Assembly: GCA_025517425.1 (NCBI GenBank)
Contig: JAOPJY010000001.1
Span: 792,217 to 856,216 of the forward strand
DNA: 64,000 bases
DNA from: Halobacteria archaeon AArc-dxtr1
Lineage (GTDB): Archaea > Halobacteriota > Halobacteria > Halobacteriales > Natrialbaceae
Reading direction: 5' to 3'
Part shown: in pieces, positions 33,079 through 41,321 of the stretch
Position numbering within the stretch: position 1 is the stretch's first letter
Layout: every line of letters begins with the position of its first letter
Notes under the pieces: generated by a model
What the model was told of the DNA's origin: nothing
Databases searched by the model: none
The model's input: only the letters and a program-made list of their open reading frames with translations
Translations under genes and position numbers: made by a program

Positions 33079-33933
33079 CTAGCGGTCACTGTCGCCTCGA
33101 ACCTCGAGTTCGCCGTCGGCCCGGTGGACGACCGTCCGCGCGATCCACAACCCCAGTCCCTCAGAGTGAATCATCGGCGTCTCGAACTCCCGCTCGAGGA
33201 CGACCCGTTCGATCGACGGGAGTCCCGGTCCGGTATCCGTGAGTTCGATCGTGATCCGGTCGGTGTGATCCGTGACGTCGAACTCAATCCATGCGCAGTC
33301 ATCGTCGTGGACGATGGCGTTCTCTCCGAGTTCGTACAGCGCGGTCTCGAGCCGAGGGTCGGTTTGGATCCGGGCAGCCTCTGGCGTCTCCGTCCGAATC
33401 GTCGCGTCGGGGTACTCTTCGCGAAGGCGGTCGGCAACGTGCTCCGTGAGGTTGGCGAGGTCTATCTCGCTTCGTTCGGCCGACTCCTCGAGCAACACTT
33501 GGCGAAGAACGCTCGTCTTCTCGCCCATCAGTACGAGTTCTTCGGTATGTTCCTCGATCGTCTCGAGCCGCTCTGTCCCCTCGTCGAGGCGCCGTTGAAG
33601 CAAGGCGACGTTCCCGCCGATCACGTTACAGCTGTTTCGGAGGTTGTGTCGTAACAGTCGCAACAGGATCGTAGTCTGCTTGAGGGCACGATCGAGCCGG
33701 TCGTTCGTCTCTTCGAGCGTTCGCTGCCCGCGTTCGACCAGTACGTAGATCAACAGCCCGGACCCGGCGACGAAGGCGAAGCCCTTTGCCGTCTGAATCT
33801 GGGTGACGAGCGACGGATCGTCGACGAGCAGGTCGACAGCCTGATCCGAGGTGGCGATCCAGATCGTGCTCACAAGTACGTAGAGCGCGGCGATCGCCTT
33901 CGGCGAGGAGGGGACGGCTATCGGGTTCGACAC
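33079..33933 (-). CDS. small two-span sensor histidine kinase
   Basis: This is a 284-residue kinase with two membrane helices (about 12-30 and 45-65) and little between them, so it has no extracellular sensor domain. The phospho-acceptor motif is LLRHNLRNSCNVIGG (His near residue 100) and the ATPase part has ELGENAIVHDD, DTGPGLPS and SEGLGLWIA. The G1 box is weaker than usual. The frame opens with TTG at 33939, but the GTG at 33933 is a more plausible start; a TATA-like ATTATACC lies 31-37 bases upstream. The paired response regulator is not in view. Confidence 0.87.
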   Translation of the reverse strand: MSNPIAVPSSPKAIAALYVLVSTIWIATSDQAVDLLVDDPSLVTQIQTAKGFAFVAGSGLLIYVLVERGQRTLEETNDRLDRALKQTTILLRLLRHNLRNSCNVIGGNVALLQRRLDEGTERLETIEEHTEELVLMGEKTSVLRQVLLEESAERSEIDLANLTEHVADRLREEYPDATIRTETPEAARIQTDPRLETALYELGENAIVHDDDCAWIEFDVTDHTDRITIELTDTGPGLPSIERVVLEREFETPMIHSEGLGLWIARTVVHRADGELEVRGDSDR

Positions 33934-34011
33934 AGGCAAACAGTGGGTCGAACGACTCGTGGACCGGGTATAATGGTTTGGATTGTCATATCATAGGGAG
34001 CGCAGACAGCA

Positions 34012-34815
34012 TCACGAACGTCCGGAAAACTGGCGACGTGATCGCTGAGAGTCGACGAGATCGCGAAACTCGCCTCCATCAATCGCACACCTGTAGGCCG
34101 GTTTATACATCATATTCGCACCTCCCTCGACCACCGAGAAGGTGTCCGCAACCTCGTCGCGGAGATAGTACTGTGGCCGCACGTTGCCCGCTTTCGTCCG
34201 GTACTCGCTGAGTCGAATCGGGTCGCGATCGAAGAGCCCACCGGGCTCGCGCCCATCGACGAGGACAACCGTCTTTTCGGCGTGATAGCGGTCGCCGTCG
34301 ACTGCACGCTTTGCGTGAGCGTTCTCCGCGTGTCGGTCGAGGATCGCCCGGCGCTCGTCTATCGACGTTTCCGGCTCGATCACGTCGACGGCATCGACAG
34401 TGAAGTAGCCGATCAGATACCGATGGGCGCGACCCGCCGGATCTCTGAGGCCGACGTAGAAGCCGACGGCGTCACCCGGCTCGAGTGTGCGCAGCCTGGA
34501 GACGTAGCCGCTGGTTCGGTGTTCGCCGTAGGAAAGCGCCTCGAAGTTCGGGTCGCGGTGAAACGGCCAGTCGGCGAGTGCCGATCCCGTCACGGCGGTC
34601 TCACCATCGTGAATTGGCTGGGGCGTTATTCGACTCGTCAGATCCGCAGCGACGCCGTCTTCGGTTCGGAGCGGCCAGGAGCCCAGCGTCGCGGATTCGG
34701 TGGTACGCTGGGTCTTTTCAGGGATCGGGATATAATCGAAGACGCCGTCGTCGAGGCGACCGAGTGCACCCAGATTCGTGCTGTCGGCACCGACACCGGC
34801 GAGAACCACAGTCAT
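34012..34815 (-). CDS. putative Nmad3-type (nucleotide modification associated) protein
   Basis: This is a 267-residue soluble protein. The N-terminus TVVLAGVGADSTNLGALGRLDDGVFDYIPIPEK and later FEALSYGEHRT, DAVGFYVGLRD, IGYFTVDAVDVI fit the Nmad3 domain, which was defined from gene neighbourhoods of hypermodified DNA bases, with a role inferred and not shown. The end contains GGANMMYKPAYRCAIDGGEF. No obvious modification enzyme flanks it here. A GTTATCACT box about 27 bases upstream suggests a leaderless message. The family assignment is from memory of the motif style, so moderate confidence. Confidence 0.7.
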   Translation of the reverse strand: MTVVLAGVGADSTNLGALGRLDDGVFDYIPIPEKTQRTTESATLGSWPLRTEDGVAADLTSRITPQPIHDGETAVTGSALADWPFHRDPNFEALSYGEHRTSGYVSRLRTLEPGDAVGFYVGLRDPAGRAHRYLIGYFTVDAVDVIEPETSIDERRAILDRHAENAHAKRAVDGDRYHAEKTVVLVDGREPGGLFDRDPIRLSEYRTKAGNVRPQYYLRDEVADTFSVVEGGANMMYKPAYRCAIDGGEFRDLVDSQRSRRQFSGRS

Positions 34816-34866
34816 GCGAGTTCGTGGGTCACTCGCAGTGATAACTCCGGTGATCGGGGGTCGCTG

Positions 34867-35469
34867 TCACGGGGCGTGGCTACTCCATCGGCCGGCATCT
34901 TCCGAGCGGACGCCGTCGTACGCCGCCAGATCTGACTCGTCCAGATCGTCGTAGGAATCGACGTACGCTGTTGCATCGTCCTCGTCGGCAAATGGGAGCG
35001 GGTTGGGCGCCATTGGATCGTCGAGTCGGCCATCGTCGTGTTCCAAGACGAACGTGGCTGCCGTCGCGTCGATCGTCTCGTGGGTTTCGAAGTCGGTCAC
35101 CCAGACGCCACCGACGTCGGCCTCGGGTCCGCCGAAAGCAGTCGGATCTGTGAGGTAGGCGAACAGACAGCCCGTCGTATCGAAAAAGAGCCCGCCCTCG
35201 TCTTCGTGAGCGAGCTGGGCGTTCCACTCGTCGTACTGCTGGGGCTGCATACTACAGACTGGACAGGTGCTCGTGGGGACGTCAGTCGGTTCGTCGCCCG
35301 GATGATCGACGAGTTCGAGCTCGGCGGCGTTCCCGTTCGAGCCGTCGTCGCCCGCAGCGTCGTCTCCATCGGTACCGTCGAGACAGCCCGCAACGGCTAC
35401 CAGTCCGATCGAGAGAGATCCGCTGAGAACATGTCGCCGAGACCAGCCACTCGCCCGAAGACGCTCCAT
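34867..35469 (-). CDS. NosL-family Tat lipoprotein
   Basis: This is a 200-residue protein with a twin-arginine signal (SRRHVLSG) and a lipobox AVAGC, so it should be a folded, lipid-anchored exported protein. The mature domain has the NosL motif CPVCSM, then EWNAQLAHEDEGGLFFDTTGCLFAYL and VWVTDFETHE, matching NosL, a copper(I) protein needed for nitrous oxide reductase maturation. No nosZ or other nos genes are in the window, so it may serve another copper protein. Start at 35469; an ATG at 35520 adds residues that would bury the signal peptide. Confidence 0.88.
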   Translation of the reverse strand: MERLRASGWSRRHVLSGSLSIGLVAVAGCLDGTDGDDAAGDDGSNGNAAELELVDHPGDEPTDVPTSTCPVCSMQPQQYDEWNAQLAHEDEGGLFFDTTGCLFAYLTDPTAFGGPEADVGGVWVTDFETHETIDATAATFVLEHDDGRLDDPMAPNPLPFADEDDATAYVDSYDDLDESDLAAYDGVRSEDAGRWSSHAP

Positions 35470-35476
35470 AGGTAAA

Positions 35477-35992
35477 CTAGTCGGTGCGTCGCCAAAACGC
35501 GTTTGGTTCAGGTCTCTCAAGGAGTGCTCGGGTGCGCCGGTGGCGGTGTCGGAACATCGGCGCCATTCCTACCCGACCAAGGGGGCCAAGCGCGGATCCG
35601 AGGACCCCGAAGGGAAGTTCGTACTCGACGTGGTCGTGGACGATCGTGTCGGCACCGTCGGCCCGAAAGGTATGCGTGTGGTTCCAGTAATCGAACGGAC
35701 CGTCGACCATCTCGTCGCGAAACCAGGCGTTGGCATCGTTTCGGTCGCGTCCAGTAATCACTGACCGAAACTGCGTTCGCGGACCGATACCGGCAGGTGC
35801 AACCGAGAGGTCGATCTCCGATCCGGATTCTAGAATCGGTGGCTCTTCGGTCCCGTCCGGACCGCGAACGGCGTCGACCCGCAGTCCGAGCCAGCCCGGT
35901 GTCAGCGCCTCCAGCCCGTCGACTTGCGAGTGAAACGCCCAGACATCATCGAGGGGCGCACGAACTCGTGTCCGGCGCTCGTAGATCGGCAT
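35477..35992 (-). CDS. SRPBCC (START/Bet v1) superfamily protein
   Basis: This is a 171-residue protein with the SRPBCC ligand-cavity fold: YERRTRVRAPLDDVWAFHSQVDGLEALTPGW at the start, RTQFRSVITGRDRNDANAWFRDEMVDGPFDYWNHTHTF in the middle and TIVHDHVEYELPFG near the end. These bind hydrophobic molecules or act as cyclases/aromatases, but this one has no diagnostic motif. It precedes the NosL-like gene by eight bases and is probably co-transcribed with it. Confidence 0.87.
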   Translation of the reverse strand: MPIYERRTRVRAPLDDVWAFHSQVDGLEALTPGWLGLRVDAVRGPDGTEEPPILESGSEIDLSVAPAGIGPRTQFRSVITGRDRNDANAWFRDEMVDGPFDYWNHTHTFRADGADTIVHDHVEYELPFGVLGSALGPLGRVGMAPMFRHRHRRTRALLERPEPNAFWRRTD

Positions 35993-36058
35993 GAACGGAG
36001 TACGTGCGCAGCGAGTAAAAGCAGTGGGGAGAGTACGGGCTGTAGACGGTTGTTGGAG

Positions 36059-36487
36059 CTACTTCAATCGCTCCTGGAGGAAGGACGGATGGGCGGCGGT
36101 GACGCCCTCGATTCCGAGAATAGACTCAGAGATCGTCTCTCCGAGCGCGTCGCCGTCTTCGGCACGGACCTCGGCCATCAGCATGTGATCGCCACTCGAC
36201 GTGTACAGCGACTCGATTTCCGAGAGCGCTTTGAGCGCCCGGGTCGCTTCCACGTAGCGCTCGCTGGCGACGTCGATTCCGACGAGGGCGATGGTCTGGC
36301 TCGAGAGTTTCTTTGGGTCGACGTCCGCAGAGTAGCCGACGATAACGCCGTCTTCCTCGAGTCTATTGATATACTTTCTAACCGTCGGCTTCGAGACGTC
36401 CGCCCGGGCTGCAATATCTGCGTAGGAAGCCTGGGCGTCCTCCTCTAAGGCTTCGAGAATGCGGTCTTCGGTCCGCTGCGTGCTCAT
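36059..36487 (-). CDS. Lrp/AsnC family transcriptional regulator
   Basis: This is a 142-residue regulator: an N-terminal winged helix-turn-helix (RILEALEEDAQASYADIAARADVSKPTVRKYINRLEEDGVI) and a C-terminal RAM/AsnC ligand-binding domain (IALVGIDVASERYVEATRALK ... GDHMLMAEVRAEDGD). It should form dimers or octamers and respond to an amino acid. A TATA-like GATATTTT lies about 35 bases before the ATG at 36487. Its target genes are not evident; it is divergent from the small membrane protein that follows. Confidence 0.93.
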   Translation of the reverse strand: MSTQRTEDRILEALEEDAQASYADIAARADVSKPTVRKYINRLEEDGVIVGYSADVDPKKLSSQTIALVGIDVASERYVEATRALKALSEIESLYTSSGDHMLMAEVRAEDGDALGETISESILGIEGVTAAHPSFLQERLK

Positions 36488-36649
36488 GATACTCTCTTTT
36501 ACTCGGGTGGGAAAATATCTTTTGTATTCAAAAACGACGGATCGGTGATCAGTCAGAAAGTCGAACGCGAATCTGTGCACGATCTATCTCCTCGAACAGA
36601 CGTACCCCAACCGTCGGACTTATTCCGCGCCCGTGCCGATAGCGACCTA

Positions 36650-36973
36650 ATGGTCGACGTTACGATCCTCGGCAGCGTCGTCTGGCTGCTCTGTGGGATC
36701 GTTATCACGTATCTGGGCTATCTCATCGGCATCCGGGGTCGCGTCGAACTCCACGCCGCCTACGACGAGTCGGTCGATGCGAGCTACGCCGCCCGATGGG
36801 CCGGGGGGACGGCGTTGCTCATGGGCGGTCTCGTCATCGCATACGCGATCATCGATATGCGCTACGGCTTCGACCCGTACCGACTCGGCGGACTCGTCGT
36901 TGCCTTGTTGGTGCTTAGCTACGTTTCGAAGCTGTTTGCTCGCGGGTTCGGGGCTGGCGGTTCAGTGGAGTAA
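36650..36973 (+). CDS. small membrane protein, unknown
   Basis: This is a 107-residue protein with three hydrophobic helices (about residues 5-27, 50-70 and 80-98), separated by a short polar loop RVELHAAYDESVDASYAARW. No domain is recognised with confidence. The ATG at 36650 precedes the first helix cleanly, and the frame upstream contains no better start. It lies 48 bases before the next gene and could share its transcript. Confidence 0.75.
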   Translation: MVDVTILGSVVWLLCGIVITYLGYLIGIRGRVELHAAYDESVDASYAARWAGGTALLMGGLVIAYAIIDMRYGFDPYRLGGLVVALLVLSYVSKLFARGFGAGGSVE

Positions 36974-37021
36974 AGCGAAGATTCCAGTGAACTGATAGGG
37001 GTTGGTTACACAGTGGGATAC

Positions 37022-38164
37022 ATGACGTCCCCGCGTCGAATCCTGTTCGTTCTCGCTCTCATCTGCCTCTTGTTACTGGCGGGATATGCGGGGGTAGGCG
37101 TCTTCGGTGACGACGCAGACCCCGGCGAAGAGATCCGAGAAGAGGTCTCAACAGCGACGCCCCCGACTGAGCTGTCGGCGACCGTCGAGACGACCGTCGA
37201 AATCGACGGCGAGGAGTCCGAGACGGAAACGGTCGACCGCTGGCTTCGCGATGACGGGACCAGCCGAACCGAGGGTGTGGATGGCGACTACCTGATCGTC
37301 ACCGACGGTGAGCAGTCCTGGCACCACGATCGTGAGACTGATTCGGTACAGACATTCGAACTGGCAGACACTGACGAGAGTCGACTCGACCGAATCTACG
37401 GGGAACACGAACGCTACTTCGAGCAGTTAGACGTCGCCGCTGTCTCCGAGACGTCCGTCGACGACCGCGACGTCTACGAGGTAACGTTCGAAACACCCAC
37501 GACCGAGACCGTCGAGCGCTCGGTCGACGTCCTGATCGACGACACCGTCTACCAGCTCCCGATCGAGACCGCGATCGAGGAGACAGGAGACGAGTACGCA
37601 GAGCGCGTCACCGTCGCGTTCGACCGCGAGACGATGTTCCCGCTGTCATACGAGCTGGACGCCGAGACGACCACCCTCGAGATCACCTACACGAACGTAA
37701 CCGTCGATCCCGAGCCCGGCTTCGACGACGACCTGTTCACGTTCGAGCCGCCGGAAGACGAACCGCCGGAAGAGATCGTCTTCCCGAGCTACGAGGCGTT
37801 CGATACCGTCACAGAGGCGGGAGAGGCTGCCCCCGTCGACGTCACCGAACCGTCGGCCATCCCGGAGCGATTCGACCTCGAAACGAGCGACGTCTGGGAG
37901 TACCCAGACGAGGATCGGACAGCGGTTCAGCTACGGTACGGCTCGGACGACGACGAATCGGTCCAGATTTCGGTCGGGGACGCTCCCAGAGAGATCCCGG
38001 TAACCGGCGAATCCATCGATATCAACGGGGCCGAGGCTACGCTGGCCACCACCGACCAGGGAACCGAACTCGAGTGGGAACGCGACGGACAGCACTACCA
38101 CGTCTTCGGCTCAGACTCTCTCGAGTCGGAGACGGTGATCGAGATCGCCGCCTCACTCGACTGA
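37022..38164 (+). CDS. secreted LolA-like protein with C-terminal DUF4367-like domain
   Basis: This is a 380-residue protein with an uncleaved or cleavable N-terminal helix (about 8-27) and an acidic mature part. Residues about 35-240 resemble LolA/DUF2092-type lipoprotein carriers (ELSATVETTVEIDGEE ... DRWLRDDGTSRTEG, and DRETMFPLSYELDAETT). Residues about 260-380 (VTEPSAIPERFDLETSDVW ... VQLRYGSDDDESVQISVG) resemble the DUF4367 anti-sigma-like fold. The combination is known in haloarchaea, with unknown function. Start at the ATG 37022, since the GTG upstream adds only three residues. Confidence 0.82.
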   Translation: MTSPRRILFVLALICLLLLAGYAGVGVFGDDADPGEEIREEVSTATPPTELSATVETTVEIDGEESETETVDRWLRDDGTSRTEGVDGDYLIVTDGEQSWHHDRETDSVQTFELADTDESRLDRIYGEHERYFEQLDVAAVSETSVDDRDVYEVTFETPTTETVERSVDVLIDDTVYQLPIETAIEETGDEYAERVTVAFDRETMFPLSYELDAETTTLEITYTNVTVDPEPGFDDDLFTFEPPEDEPPEEIVFPSYEAFDTVTEAGEAAPVDVTEPSAIPERFDLETSDVWEYPDEDRTAVQLRYGSDDDESVQISVGDAPREIPVTGESIDINGAEATLATTDQGTELEWERDGQHYHVFGSDSLESETVIEIAASLD

Positions 38165-38225
38165 ACGCTCGCGAAGACAGCCGCGGCTACGCGCGTCCAA
38201 AAAATAACGGAAAAGCGACGTCGAT

Positions 38226-39158
38226 CTACTTGTGGCGCTCGAGCAGATCGTAGCTACGTTCCCACTCGGCGTCCTCGTCGAAGTACCGCTCTGCGAGCGG
38301 TTCCTCGGGCATCTCGCCGAGTTCTTTCTTCTGTTCCTGGTAGGAGGGTCGTTCGTCGACGAAGTACCGGCCCGTCAGGACGCTGCCTTCGTGGAGGGCG
38401 GTTTCCGTCTCGAACATCATCTCCTGGGCCTCCTCGCGGTCGTGGATGTCGAAGTCGTAGTCGTCTGACTCTTGGATGTCCACGTACGGGACGTACTGTC
38501 GGGCGTCCTTGTTCCAGGTAGGACACTGGGTGAGGAAGTCGACGTGCGCGAAGCCGTCGTGCTCGATCGCTTCCTTGATGATCTCCTTGGCCTGGTTCGG
38601 GTTGACCGCGGCGGTGCGCGCGATGTAGGTCGCACCCGAGGTCAGCGCCGTTGACAGTGGTCGGATCGGCGACTTCGCGTTGCCGTGGGGCGTCGTCTTC
38701 GACGTGTGGCCCTTCGGGGAGGTCGGCGAGGTCTGGCCCTTCGTGAGGCCGAAGATCTCGTTGTTGAACACGATGTAGGTCATATCGTGGTTCTCCCGGG
38801 CGGTGTGGACGAAGTGGTTGCCGCCGATCCCGTAGCCGTCGCCGTCGCCACCGGCTGCGATCACTTCGAGGCCGTCGTTGGCGAGCTTCGCTGCGCGAGC
38901 GACGGGCAGCGAGCGGCCGTGGATCGTGTGGAAACCGTACGTCTCGAGGTAGCTGTTCAGTTTGCCCGAGCAGCCGATCCCCGTGACGGTAAGCACCTCG
39001 TCAGGGGTGCGTCCGACTTCCGGGAGCGCCTGCTTCAGCGCCTTGAGGACGCTGAAGTCACCACAGCCCGGACACCAGGTCGGCTGGGGCTCGAGACCGG
39101 GCGTGAACTCGTCACGGTCGATCTCGCGGTCGTCTCCGATTGCGTTGAATGCACTCAT
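38226..39158 (-). CDS. porB: 2-oxoacid:ferredoxin oxidoreductase beta subunit, probably PorB
   Basis: This is a 310-residue thiamine-diphosphate subunit. It has CPGCGD (residues 29-34), GIGCSGKLNSYLETYGFHTIHGRSLP, and the cofactor motif GGDGDGYGIGGNH. It oxidatively decarboxylates a 2-oxoacid (most likely pyruvate) to the acyl-CoA and passes electrons to ferredoxin. The length and start (MSAFNAIGDDREIDRDEFTP) fit the Halobacterium pyruvate enzyme (beta about 312 residues) better than the shorter 2-oxoglutarate type. The gap to porA is two bases, so it is the second gene of the operon. Confidence 0.93.
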   Translation of the reverse strand: MSAFNAIGDDREIDRDEFTPGLEPQPTWCPGCGDFSVLKALKQALPEVGRTPDEVLTVTGIGCSGKLNSYLETYGFHTIHGRSLPVARAAKLANDGLEVIAAGGDGDGYGIGGNHFVHTARENHDMTYIVFNNEIFGLTKGQTSPTSPKGHTSKTTPHGNAKSPIRPLSTALTSGATYIARTAAVNPNQAKEIIKEAIEHDGFAHVDFLTQCPTWNKDARQYVPYVDIQESDDYDFDIHDREEAQEMMFETETALHEGSVLTGRYFVDERPSYQEQKKELGEMPEEPLAERYFDEDAEWERSYDLLERHK

Positions 39159-39160
39159 GA

Positions 39161-41059
39161 TTAGTCACCTGCTGCGGGTTCAATTCGGACCTGTGCGGTC
39201 GGTTCCGCGTCCGAGTCGTCGACGTTGAGTTCGTACCCTTCGACGATCTCGGCTGGTTCGAACGGGTTCCCGTTGTACTTGAGAAGGCTGGTCAGTTTCT
39301 CGCCGTAGCGACCCAGTTCCTTCTGGACCAATCCGCGGAACTGTGCCGAGGCGTTCATCTCGACGACCATCGCCTGGTCGACGCTCTCTAGGAACTCGGT
39401 GAGCTCCTGTTCGGGGAACGGCATCATGTCGGAGACACCGATACCCTTGACGGCGTGGCCCTGGTCGTTGAGGCGTTCGACGCCCTCTTCGACGACACCC
39501 TGGGAGGAGCCCCAGGTGATGATGCCGAAGTCGGCCGACTCGTCGCCGAAGTACGTCTGGTTCGAGTCGTACTCCTCGTCTAGGGCCGTGCGGATCGCCT
39601 CGAGCTTGCGCAGTCGGCGGTCCATCTGTGCGACGCGGTTGTCCGGATCCTCGCTGATGTGGCCGGCGGGCGTGTGCTCGTTACCCGTGGCGAGGTACCG
39701 ACCGCCCTTCTGGCCGGGCAGCGAGCGCGGACTGACACCGTTCTCTGGGTCGTGCTGGAAGCGGTGGAACTTCCCAGAGTCGGCGTGGGGAAGCTCTTCG
39801 AGTTCGTCCTCGGTAGCCGTCGAGCCCAGCGACGGGTCGGGCTCGCGGTCGAAGAAGCTGACGGGAACGTTGGTGTTCTCGCCGGAGAGCTTCTGGTCGT
39901 AGATGATGATCACCGGGATCTGGTAGTCGTAGGCGATCTCGAAGGCCAGTCGCGTCTGCTCGTAGGCCTCGGCGACGGTGCCGGGCGCGAAGACGACGCG
40001 GTTGGAGTCTCCCTGACTCGTGTACAGCGAGAACTCGAGGTCGGCCTGCTCTGGCTTGGTCGGCATCCCGGTCGAGGGACCGGCACGCATCGACTCGAGC
40101 AAGACGATCGGCGTCTCGGTCATCTCTGCGAGGCCGAGCGGTTCGCTCATCAGCGCGAAGCCGCCGCCCGAGGAGCCGGACATCGCCTTCACGCCGGCGT
40201 GGCTCGCACCCACGGCCAGCGCCGCAGCCGCGATCTCGTCTTCGACCTGCTCGGAGATCCCGCCCATGTCGGGCAGGTTCTTCGACATGATCGTGAAGAC
40301 GTCAGTCCACGGCGTCATCGGGTAGCCGGCGATGAAGCGACAGCCGGCGTCGATCGAGCCGTAGGCGATCGCGTTCGAGCCCGAGAGCAGCGCCTGCTCC
40401 TCGTCGTGCTCGCCCGTCGGCACGCGCAGGTCGTGCTCGAAGTCGTACTCCTCGGTGGCCATGTCGTAGGCCTCCTGGAGGATGATCTCGTTGGCCTCTA
40501 AGACGTCGCCGCTCATCGCGTCGGCCATCAGGTCCTCGATGTGGCCGAGATCCATCTCGAGCAGTGCGGCGGTGACCCCCACACCGGCGGTGTTACGCAT
40601 GACCTCGCGGCCGTGCTCTTTGGCCATCGATCGGAGATCGACCGGGAAGACGTGCCAGTCGTTCTCCTCGGCTCGTTCTTCGAGGTTGAGCGCGTCGACG
40701 TCTTCCTCGTCGATCAGCCCCGAGTCGTAGACGATGATCCCGCCCTCACGGAGTTCGTCTAGGTTCTCCGAGAGTGGCTTGACCTCCTCGTTGCCGTAGT
40801 AGGCCTCTTCCTGTGGGTTACGCGCGAACGAGTCGCCCAGCGCGAGCAAACAGTTGTAGCCGTCTCCCCGTGACTGTACCTCTTCGGCTGCTGCGCGGAT
40901 TTCGACGTACGTGTGGCCACCGCGAATCCGTGACGGATAGTGTCGGTGGGTGAACACGTGCAACCCCGAGCGCATCAGCGCTTTCGCAAAGTTCTGGCTC
41001 GTCGAGTCGATTCCGTCGCCGGAACCCCCCGCGATTCGCCAGATGAGTTCGTCGCTCAT
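39161..41059 (-). CDS. porA: 2-oxoacid:ferredoxin oxidoreductase alpha subunit, probably PorA
   Basis: This is a 632-residue subunit that fuses the gamma domain (WRIAGGSGDGIDSTSQNFAKA ... FTHRHYPSRIRGGHTY) with the alpha domain (LSGSNAIAYGSIDAGCRFIAGYPMTPWTDVF, GPSTGMPTKPEQADL). The length agrees with the 631-residue haloarchaeal pyruvate:ferredoxin oxidoreductase; KOR-type enzymes of haloarchaea are the alternative. As the enzyme that replaces pyruvate dehydrogenase in haloarchaea, it links glycolysis to the citric acid cycle. Start ATG at 41059, after a possible CTATAG/CTTTAGG box. It is the first gene of porAB. Confidence 0.93.
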   Translation of the reverse strand: MSDELIWRIAGGSGDGIDSTSQNFAKALMRSGLHVFTHRHYPSRIRGGHTYVEIRAAAEEVQSRGDGYNCLLALGDSFARNPQEEAYYGNEEVKPLSENLDELREGGIIVYDSGLIDEEDVDALNLEERAEENDWHVFPVDLRSMAKEHGREVMRNTAGVGVTAALLEMDLGHIEDLMADAMSGDVLEANEIILQEAYDMATEEYDFEHDLRVPTGEHDEEQALLSGSNAIAYGSIDAGCRFIAGYPMTPWTDVFTIMSKNLPDMGGISEQVEDEIAAAALAVGASHAGVKAMSGSSGGGFALMSEPLGLAEMTETPIVLLESMRAGPSTGMPTKPEQADLEFSLYTSQGDSNRVVFAPGTVAEAYEQTRLAFEIAYDYQIPVIIIYDQKLSGENTNVPVSFFDREPDPSLGSTATEDELEELPHADSGKFHRFQHDPENGVSPRSLPGQKGGRYLATGNEHTPAGHISEDPDNRVAQMDRRLRKLEAIRTALDEEYDSNQTYFGDESADFGIITWGSSQGVVEEGVERLNDQGHAVKGIGVSDMMPFPEQELTEFLESVDQAMVVEMNASAQFRGLVQKELGRYGEKLTSLLKYNGNPFEPAEIVEGYELNVDDSDAEPTAQVRIEPAAGD

Positions 41060-41297
41060 AGTGAGTTCAGTGGCCGATGGGCCAACAGTGTACGGATTTT
41101 CGGCGTACGCAACCTAAAGCCTTTGCTATAGATTGCCAAGGATCTTTCGTGAAGAATGTGTGGGTAGGCACCACCGATCGCACGAATCATCACTATTGGA
41201 CACCATAACGGGAGAACAGTGGCCAAAAGAACAGTACGGTGATCGGACGAACGTAGCCGAATGCCCACCCTAAGACGGACCGGTTGGGGTGGGGGAA

Positions 41298-41315
41298 CCT
41301 ACGTCCGAGCGTAGG
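41298..41315 (-). terminator. hairpin downstream of the malectin lipoprotein gene
   Basis: CCTACG-TCCGAG-CGTAGG makes a 6-bp stem with a 6-base loop, 7 bases beyond the stop codon on the minus strand and followed by a pyrimidine run (TTCCCCCACCCC). This is compatible with a transcription end, though haloarchaeal termination usually relies on U-runs. Confidence 0.35.
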
Positions 41316-41321
41316 CTGATC

